In this document: positions 58,870-64,000 of the stretch, piece by piece | Layout of the letters: the number at the start of each line of letters is the position of its first letter | How positions within the stretch are numbered: position 1 is the stretch's first letter | Source of the DNA: Alistipes sp. Zagget8 | GTDB taxonomy: Bacteria; Bacteroidota; Bacteroidia; Bacteroidales; Rikenellaceae | Assembly (NCBI GenBank): GCA_001941065.1 | Contig: MSHJ01000009.1 | Span: 130,810 to 194,809 of the forward strand | Direction: 5' to 3' | DNA: 64,000 nucleotides | Notes under the pieces: generated by a model | The model's database searches: none | Told to the model about the DNA's origin: nothing | The model's input: only the letters and a program-made list of their open reading frames with translations | Made by a program: the position numbers and the translations under genes

Positions 58870-59700
58870 ATGGATTACATCGCGCTCAATGTCCCGTATG
58901 CCGACGAAGAACAGGCCGGGATTCTGATCGCCGAACTGGCCGACTATCCGTTCGAGAGTTTCGAGACCGTCGACGGCGTGCTGAAGGCCTATATCCCTCA
59001 GGAGCGGCTGGCCGACTGCCGGGAGCAGGTCGACGGCTTGTTGGCACGTTATGGTGTTGTCGGGAGCTACACCTTTATCGAGGCGCAGAACTGGAATGCC
59101 CCTTGGGAGCGGGATTTCCCGGCCGTCGACGTCGAGGGCCGCCTGCTTATCCGCGCTCCGTTCCACGAGGCGGCTTCCGCAGGCGGGATGGAGGTGGTCG
59201 TGACGCCCCGGATGTCGTTCGGCACGGGACACCACGCCACGACGTGGCTGATGGCGCGTGCGGTGCTCGACCTCGGGGTTGCCGGACGCCGGGGCCTCGA
59301 CATGGGCAGCGGCACGGGAGTGCTGGCGATTGTGGCCGCGAAATGCGGCGCGGCGTATGTCGACGCCGTGGACATCGACGACTGGGCCGATGGCAGCTGC
59401 CGCGAGAACATCGCGGCCAACGGCGTTGCGGAACAGATCACCCCGCTGCTGGGCGACGTTCGGCGCATCGCGGGCCGGAGCTACGATTTCATCCTGGCGA
59501 ACATCAACCGCAACATCCTGCTGGCCGACATGCCGGCCTATGCCGCGGCATTGACGCCCGGCGGCGACCTGTTGATGAGCGGATTTCTGGAACAGGACGT
59601 TCCGGCCATCACCGGGGCCGCCGCAAAGCTGGGGCTGAAGCCTGTCGCTGTCGAAACCCGCGACGGCTGGATGCTGGTACATGTGAAGAAGGTATCGTGA
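58870..59700 (+). CDS. prmA: Ribosomal protein L11 methyltransferase
   Basis: A 276-residue methyltransferase with an N-terminal ferredoxin-like substrate-binding domain and the SAM site RGLDMGSGTGVLAIVAAKCG near residue 140; MSFGTGHHATTWLM is the PrmA signature just before it and FILANINRNIL the catalytic-side motif near 205. PrmA trimethylates uL11. The stop overlaps the GTG start of recO (GTGA). Confidence 0.93.
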   Translation: MDYIALNVPYADEEQAGILIAELADYPFESFETVDGVLKAYIPQERLADCREQVDGLLARYGVVGSYTFIEAQNWNAPWERDFPAVDVEGRLLIRAPFHEAASAGGMEVVVTPRMSFGTGHHATTWLMARAVLDLGVAGRRGLDMGSGTGVLAIVAAKCGAAYVDAVDIDDWADGSCRENIAANGVAEQITPLLGDVRRIAGRSYDFILANINRNILLADMPAYAAALTPGGDLLMSGFLEQDVPAITGAAAKLGLKPVAVETRDGWMLVHVKKVS

Positions 59701-60422
59701 AAACTTACAAAGGGCGCGGCATCGTGCTGCACACGCTCAAATACGGCGATTCGTCGATGGTCGCCTACCTGCTGACCGACGTCGGAGGTCGCCGCAGCTA
59801 TATGGTGCAGGGGGTCCGCAGCCGCAGCGGCCGGGGTTCGAAGTTGGCGCTGTTCCAGCCGATGTTTCCCGTCGAGTTCGAGGGGCTGGAATCTCCGCGT
59901 CAGCAGATGGACCGCTTCAAGGAGGTGCGTGCGGGATTTGCGCTGCAAAGCCTGCCGTTCGATGTCCGCAAATCGACCATGGCGCTCTTTATGGCCGAAG
60001 TTTTGTACCGCCTGGTTCGTGAGAGCGAGGGCAACGAGCCGCTTTTCGAGTTCGTGTGGAGCTCGGCCGAGGCGCTGGATGCGATGGACGACGGGGTTTC
60101 GAATTTCCACCTCTGGTTCCTTGCCAACCTGAGCCGCCTGCTGGGCTACCGCCCGGGCAACGATTATACGCCGGGGGCGTGGTTCGACATCCGCGAGGGA
60201 TTGTACACCCCCGTGCGGCCCGCCCACCCGGGTGTGATGACGCAGGAGTGCGCCGCGCTGCTCGACACGATGCTGCACTGCGACGTGCGGCGGCTGGGTG
60301 AAGTGGGGCTGAACCGCGAGCGGCGGTCGGACTTTTTGAGTGCTATGTTGTCCTATTTCGGCTATCATCTCGATGCTATCAGTGCCGTGCAGTCGGTGCG
60401 CATACTACGGGAGGTGTTTTAA
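59697..60422 (+). CDS. recO: DNA repair protein RecO
   Basis: A 241-residue protein with the N-terminal OB fold (YKGRGIVLHTLKYGDSSMVA, then SYMVQGVRS) and the C-terminal helical domain (FMAEVLYRLVRESEGNEPLF). The zinc cysteines of some RecO proteins are lacking, as usual in Bacteroidota. RecO helps RecA load on SSB-coated DNA in gap repair. The start is GTG at 59697, sharing two bases with the prmA stop, so translation is coupled. Confidence 0.92.
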   Translation: MKTYKGRGIVLHTLKYGDSSMVAYLLTDVGGRRSYMVQGVRSRSGRGSKLALFQPMFPVEFEGLESPRQQMDRFKEVRAGFALQSLPFDVRKSTMALFMAEVLYRLVRESEGNEPLFEFVWSSAEALDAMDDGVSNFHLWFLANLSRLLGYRPGNDYTPGAWFDIREGLYTPVRPAHPGVMTQECAALLDTMLHCDVRRLGEVGLNRERRSDFLSAMLSYFGYHLDAISAVQSVRILREVF

Positions 60423-60456
60423 CGTTACTGATAATGAAAGATAAAAGGGGAAAACT

Positions 60457-60831
60457 ATGAGAAGGATGTTGCTTGCGGCTGTTGCGCTCGTCGTTGCGCT
60501 CGCCGCCTCGGCTCAGGAGCCGAAATTCGATTTCAAACGCGATACGACCCGGCTTCCGGGGTTCACGCTTCCCGATTCGGTGGCGCATCTGTCGCCGTGG
60601 AAGCCCGATTACAGGACGATGGCGCCGATCCGGACCAAACCCACGGTGTCGATGACCTCGGTGGTGGTGATCCAGCGGGAGAACCTGCCTTCGCGCGTCA
60701 CGGTGATCGACAACAACACGCTGCGCCTGGGCGGTCATTTCACCCTTTCGAACGGACAGGCGTGGAACTGGAGTCCCTTCCCCGACGCCTACCTCGACGC
60801 ACGTACGCTTTCGTTCCCGATGCCGCGGTAA
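60457..60831 (+). CDS. Small secreted protein of unknown function
   Basis: A 124-residue protein with signal peptide (LLAAVALVVALAASAQ). The mature part is hydrophilic with Pro-rich patches (KPDYRTMAPIRTKPTVSM) and a C-terminal beta-like segment (VIDNNTLRLGGHFTLSNGQ, WNWSPFPDAYLDARTLSFPM). No lipobox or known motif. It is 34 bases after recO and is followed by a terminator at 60855-60882. Confidence 0.65.
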   Translation: MRRMLLAAVALVVALAASAQEPKFDFKRDTTRLPGFTLPDSVAHLSPWKPDYRTMAPIRTKPTVSMTSVVVIQRENLPSRVTVIDNNTLRLGGHFTLSNGQAWNWSPFPDAYLDARTLSFPMPR

Positions 60832-60854
60832 TGCGTCCCCGGGGCATTTCGACT

Positions 60855-60882
60855 GAAGGGCCGGCTTTGTCCGGCCCTTTTT
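60855..60882 (+). terminator. Terminator after the small secreted protein gene
   Basis: A 9-bp stem (AAGGGCCGG at 60856-60864 and its complement at 60871-60879), loop CTTTGT, followed by a T run. Confidence 0.9.
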
Positions 60883-60951
60883 AGGTATTTTCGCGTATTG
60901 ACCCGCAGCGAAGAATTTGCGACTTTTGTACCGAATTCAAGATAGCTGCCT

Positions 60952-62007
60952 ATGAAACCGATCGTTACGCTGCTCTTTTTGCTGCTTTGCCTCGGGGTAC
61001 GTGCCCAGGAATCCGCTGCCGAACCCTCCGTCGCGGAGCTTTCGGCCGAAATCGAAGCCCTGAAAGCCAAAACCTCGACGTGGGACAAAATCCTCTCCCG
61101 CCTGCCCGAAATCTCGGGTTATGTGCAGGCGGGCTACGAGTGGTCGGACAACTCCTCGTCCTTTTTCATCAAGCGCGTGCGCCTGAACCTGGCGGGCGGC
61201 ATCGTCCCGAAACTCGACTACCGGGTGCAGGTCGAGTTCGTCTCGCCGAAGATCGTCGACGCCTACCTCCGCTACCGGCCTTTCGACCAGCTGAATTTCC
61301 AGCTCGGGGAATTCAAACTCCCCTTCTCGATCGAGAACACCGAATATGTCCCCCTCAAATACGAGTTCATCGAATATCCGCTTCCCCTGCGCCGGCTGAT
61401 GGGCTTCAATGACATCTGCGGGCTTTCGGCCACAGGCCGCGACATGGGCGCGATGCTCTACGGCAGCTTTCTCAAACGCGGTGATTTCAGCATCCTGAGC
61501 TATAATTTCGGGGTCTTCAACGGCGAAGGGCTCAACGTCAAGGACAAGAACAAATCGAAGGACATCGTGGCGCGTCTGACGCTGCGCCCCGCCGCCGGAC
61601 TGCAAATCGCCGGCTCTTACTACTGGGGCGAATACGGCGCCGACTACCTCAAACGTGTCCGCTACGGTGCGGGGGCCTGCTACGACCGCGGTCCCGTGGT
61701 GGTCCGTGCGGAGTATATCTGCGGCACGACGGGGCTTCCCGAAGCTGCGGGCGAACTGGACAGCGACGGCTGGTATGCCGTGGGCGGCTGGCGCGTGACG
61801 CGGACGCTGATGCCCGTGGTTCGCTACGACACCTTCCGCGAGGACACCTCCCTGAGCGCCTCCCGTCAGACCAACTATACGGCGGGCCTCCTGTGGCATC
61901 CGGTGAAATACCTCCGCTGCCAGCTCAACTATACATATGAGGACTATGCGTCGCCCGCCGTTTCGAACCGCAACGTCGTGTCGCTGATGCTGAGCGGAAT
62001 TTTTTAG
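60952..62007 (+). CDS. Phosphate-selective porin O/P family outer-membrane protein
   Basis: A 351-residue porin with signal peptide (LLFLLLCLGVRAQ), a short coiled segment (VAELSAEIEALKAKTSTWDK), and a 16-strand barrel typical of the OprO/OprP-like group: ISGYVQAGYEWSDNSSSFFI, VRLNLAGGIVPKLDYRVQVE, QLNFQLGEFKLPFSIENTEY, and the C-terminal strand VVSLMLSGIF ending in Phe. The ligand may be phosphate or another anion. The last strand aligns with the stop. A terminator precedes it. Confidence 0.9.
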   Translation: MKPIVTLLFLLLCLGVRAQESAAEPSVAELSAEIEALKAKTSTWDKILSRLPEISGYVQAGYEWSDNSSSFFIKRVRLNLAGGIVPKLDYRVQVEFVSPKIVDAYLRYRPFDQLNFQLGEFKLPFSIENTEYVPLKYEFIEYPLPLRRLMGFNDICGLSATGRDMGAMLYGSFLKRGDFSILSYNFGVFNGEGLNVKDKNKSKDIVARLTLRPAAGLQIAGSYYWGEYGADYLKRVRYGAGACYDRGPVVVRAEYICGTTGLPEAAGELDSDGWYAVGGWRVTRTLMPVVRYDTFREDTSLSASRQTNYTAGLLWHPVKYLRCQLNYTYEDYASPAVSNRNVVSLMLSGIF

Positions 62008-62036
62008 CGTAATTACGACTGCATTCCGGTCGCGTT

Positions 62037-62110
62037 GCGACAAGCCCCCGCCAAGGCGGGGGTTTGGGGGTGGGTCCAATTTGCAAACGCGGCGGCACGC
62101 CGCGAATAAC
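62037..62110. repeat. Dispersed GC-rich intergenic repeat, copy 2
   Basis: The inverted match to the 50531-50605 repeat: AAGCCCCCGCCAAGGCGGGG is followed by a GTGGG and TTTGCAAACG block and a GGCGGC/GCCGCG end. It lies between the porin and the transporter gene and could double as a terminator. Confidence 0.6.
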
Positions 62111-62158
62111 AACCGTCTTAGACGGAAACCCGAACGAAAAACAAACTTGCTTTTTGCT

Positions 62159-63436
62159 ATGAAAAACTTTATCGAACAACTCCGCGTCGAGGACTGGGTG
62201 GTGGTCTGGGTCTCGATTCCGCTGCTGCTGCTTGCGGCGCTCATCCCCGCCGACCTGCCGAGTGTTCCCTCGACCCTCGTGGGCGAGGTGGCATGGTATA
62301 ATATCGCCGTCTTGTTCGCCATCGTGCTGGTGGTGCTCTACGTCGGCTGCCTGCTGCTGCGGCGTCCCCTCAAAGGATTGCTGCCGTCGCTGGTCGTCGT
62401 TTTCGCCGTTTCGCTGCTGGCGCAGGTCGTGGCCAAGATTCCGGCCGTGTCGTACTACGGCTTCGAATCGGTCTTTTTCTCGGTGCTGTTCGGCCTCCTG
62501 ATCCGCAACGTGTGGCGCGTTCCGGCATGGATGAAACCCGCCATCCAGGGCGAGTTCTTCATCAAAATCGGCGTGGTGTGCCTCGGTGCCACCATCCTGT
62601 TCAGCGATGTGATGAAATCGGGCGTCTTCGGCCTTGTGCAGGCGTGCCTCGTGGTCGCCGTCGTGTGGTTCTTCGCCTTCTGGCTCTCGCGCCGCATGAA
62701 GGTCGACGAACGCTCGGCGATGATCCTTTCGAGCGGAGTCTCGATCTGCGGCGTTTCGGCCTGCATCACGGCATCGCGTGTGGCGGGCGGCGACGACAAG
62801 AAACTCTCCTATATCGTCTCGCTGGTGCTGATCGTCGTCGTTCCGATGATCTACCTCATGCCGTGGCTGGCGAACCTGATCCTGCCGCATCTGTTCGCTC
62901 CCGAGGTGGCCGAGGAGGTCGCCGGGGCGTGGATCGGCGGTACGATCGACACCACGTCGGGCGTTGCTGCGTCGAGCATGATCGTCGGCGAGGTCGCCAA
63001 CCAGCATGCCGTGATCATCAAGGCGGCGCAGAACGTGCTGATCGGCGTCGTGGCGTTCTTCATTGCGCTCTATCTTTCGACCCGCGGCGAGAAGGGCAGC
63101 CAGGCTCCCTCGCTGGGCATCGTCTGGGAGAAGTTCCCCAAGTTCATCATCGGGTTCGTCGCCGCGTCGCTTGTTTTCAGCCTCTGCCAGTCGAACGGCC
63201 TCTTTACGCTCAGTGCCAAAGGAAAACTCCTCGAACCGGGTGTGGCGAAGATGTTCTCGACGGTCTTCTTCTCGCTGGCGTTCGTCTGCATCGGCCTCGA
63301 CACGCGCCTCAAGGACATCATTTCGAAGGAGAACCGCAATGTCCTCTGGTCGTTCCTCGCGGCGCAGACTTTCAATATCGTCGTGACGTTCGTGATCGCC
63401 TGCCTGCTCTTCGGCCTGCTCAAACCCGCGCTTTAA
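62159..63436 (+). CDS. YeiH-type putative sulfate exporter (UPF0324)
   Basis: A 425-residue inner-membrane protein with about ten helices. The family core is EFFIKIGVVCLGATILFSDV near residue 140, then MILSSGVSICGVSACITASR near 190 and GGTIDTTSGVAASSMIVGEV near 260, with conserved SICG and DTTSGVAA. The family includes YeiH and has been linked to sulfate or taurine-related export. Start at 62159 (MKNFIEQLRVEDW) is used because the upstream frame runs through the repeat. Confidence 0.88.
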   Translation: MKNFIEQLRVEDWVVVWVSIPLLLLAALIPADLPSVPSTLVGEVAWYNIAVLFAIVLVVLYVGCLLLRRPLKGLLPSLVVVFAVSLLAQVVAKIPAVSYYGFESVFFSVLFGLLIRNVWRVPAWMKPAIQGEFFIKIGVVCLGATILFSDVMKSGVFGLVQACLVVAVVWFFAFWLSRRMKVDERSAMILSSGVSICGVSACITASRVAGGDDKKLSYIVSLVLIVVVPMIYLMPWLANLILPHLFAPEVAEEVAGAWIGGTIDTTSGVAASSMIVGEVANQHAVIIKAAQNVLIGVVAFFIALYLSTRGEKGSQAPSLGIVWEKFPKFIIGFVAASLVFSLCQSNGLFTLSAKGKLLEPGVAKMFSTVFFSLAFVCIGLDTRLKDIISKENRNVLWSFLAAQTFNIVVTFVIACLLFGLLKPAL

Positions 63437-63510
63437 GAAAGCGCTTTTAGGGGCGATGGCAGGGCGGGTCTTTTCCGATGCGGTTCTGCGCTGCTTCCGT
63501 TACGATCATA

Positions 63511-63541
63511 AAAAAAGCTGACGTTTTCGTCAGCCTTTTTT
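63511..63541. terminator. Bidirectional terminator between the transporter and ygiQ-like gene
   Basis: The stem GCTGACG-TTTT-CGTCAGC is flanked by A6 and a T run, so it works on either strand. It overlaps the stop codon of the minus-strand gene (63530-63532). Confidence 0.9.
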
Positions 63542-64000
63542 CGTGAATTTCCGCTCCGTACGGAATCCCGGACCGCCTTTCCGGACCGGCCGCTGTCCCG
63601 GGCGTGCTTTCTCGCCGAAGAAATACGATTTCTGCCGCCGCTTTTCGTCCTGCGAACGGGCTACATAGATCTTTTCGTGGGTGTAGGGATTCTCCCCGGT
63701 GTAGAACATCACCGACGAGAGGGTCATGGGCGTGGGCGTGAGGTCCTGCACCTGCTCGAGGTTGAAATGCAGTTTTCCCAACACCTTGCCGGCCAGCGAT
63801 TTCATGTCCTGCTCGGTGCATCCCGGATGCGACGAGATGAAATAAGGGATTAACTGAAAGGGCAGCTGTTCCTGGCTGCAAATGCGATGGAAATCGTCGG
63901 TCAGCCGCTCGAATAGTGCGAACGGCGGTTTGCGCATCAGTTTCAGCACGTTATCCTCCGTGTGCTCAGGCGCCACTTTAAGCCGCCCCGAGGTGTGGTG
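63530..64000 (-). CDS. YgiQ-type radical SAM protein, C-terminal part
   Basis: The last 156 residues of a gene that continues beyond the window. The sequence HHTSGRLKVAPEHTEDNVLK, then PFQLIPYFISSHPGCTEQD and QDLTPTPMTLSSVMFYTGEN, matches the C-terminal barrel end of the UPF0313/YgiQ radical SAM family. The tail (SQDEKRRQKSYFFGEKARPG) is basic, as usual. The CxxxCxxC iron-sulfur motif lies outside. Function unknown. Confidence 0.85.
   Translation of the reverse strand, partial: HHTSGRLKVAPEHTEDNVLKLMRKPPFALFERLTDDFHRICSQEQLPFQLIPYFISSHPGCTEQDMKSLAGKVLGKLHFNLEQVQDLTPTPMTLSSVMFYTGENPYTHEKIYVARSQDEKRRQKSYFFGEKARPGQRPVRKGGPGFRTERKFTKKG

Noticed and set aside
1..64000. tRNA, rRNA and riboswitch search by eye in the gaps.
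   Set aside because: No cloverleaf with a TTCGA arm, no rRNA segment and no convincing riboswitch were found in any intergenic stretch.

Overview
The window looks like chromosome of a Bacteroidota gut bacterium, most likely a GC-rich Bacteroidales such as Alistipes (Rikenellaceae). The evidence is a SusC/SusD pair, many lipoproteins with a Cys lipobox, Bacteroidota-type -7 promoter elements (TAnnTTTG), little use of strong Shine-Dalgarno sites, and families typical of the phylum (DUF4296, Rec2/ComEC, Lrp-kbl pair). The genus is inference.

Layout. 1-15.5 kb is core chromosome: the end of murD, ftsW, an S4 RNA-binding protein, pth-rplY, galE, kbl with an Lrp regulator, a secreted GH2 beta-galactosidase, then a minus-strand run of kdsC, a DUF2520 protein, yihY, a SAM methyltransferase and comEC. 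15.6-35.1 kb is an N-acetylglucosamine-centred polysaccharide utilisation locus (PUL). It has a divergent nagB-LacI regulator unit and a forward operon: MFS sugar permease, nagA, GH20-like lipoprotein, SusC, SusD, PKD lipoprotein, HGSNAT-like membrane acetyltransferase, GH20-like enzyme, GH20 hexosaminidase, PKD surface glycan-binding lipoprotein, GH18 endo-enzyme and a second HGSNAT-like protein. The inferred scheme is: GH18 and the binding lipoproteins act at the surface, SusCD imports, GH20 enzymes release GlcNAc in the periplasm, the permease brings it in, and NagA/NagB convert it to fructose-6-P. No GlcNAc kinase is visible. Two genes of this operon (permease, first GH20-like) carry single-base frameshifts at homopolymers; the GH20 one is a C10 tract.

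35.1-43.3 kb is a compact minus-strand operon of nine phage-derived genes (muramidase-like protein, holin, DUF6712, portal, capsid, ClpP-like protease, a small protein, two large structural proteins). It has a host-type promoter but no terminase, tape measure, integrase or repressor. The most striking structural observation is a 52-bp near-identical direct repeat at 15548-15599 and 35127-35178. It is the 3' end of the phage muramidase-like gene, and it brackets exactly the PUL. This is the classic geometry of an island inserted at the 3' end of a gene. It implies that the phage operon once lay directly next to comEC.

43.6-64 kb is again core chromosome: GH27 alpha-galactosidase, a shortened MqnA-like protein, corA, a polysaccharide flippase, PPIase, holB, folK, lipoproteins, an outer-membrane barrel, rbfA, a LolE-type permease, a DUF4296 lipoprotein, a collapsed amidohydrolase, xerD, prmA, recO, a porin, a YeiH transporter and the end of a YgiQ-type radical SAM gene. 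Several dispersed repeats and long palindromes lie between these genes. No tRNA, rRNA or CRISPR array was seen.
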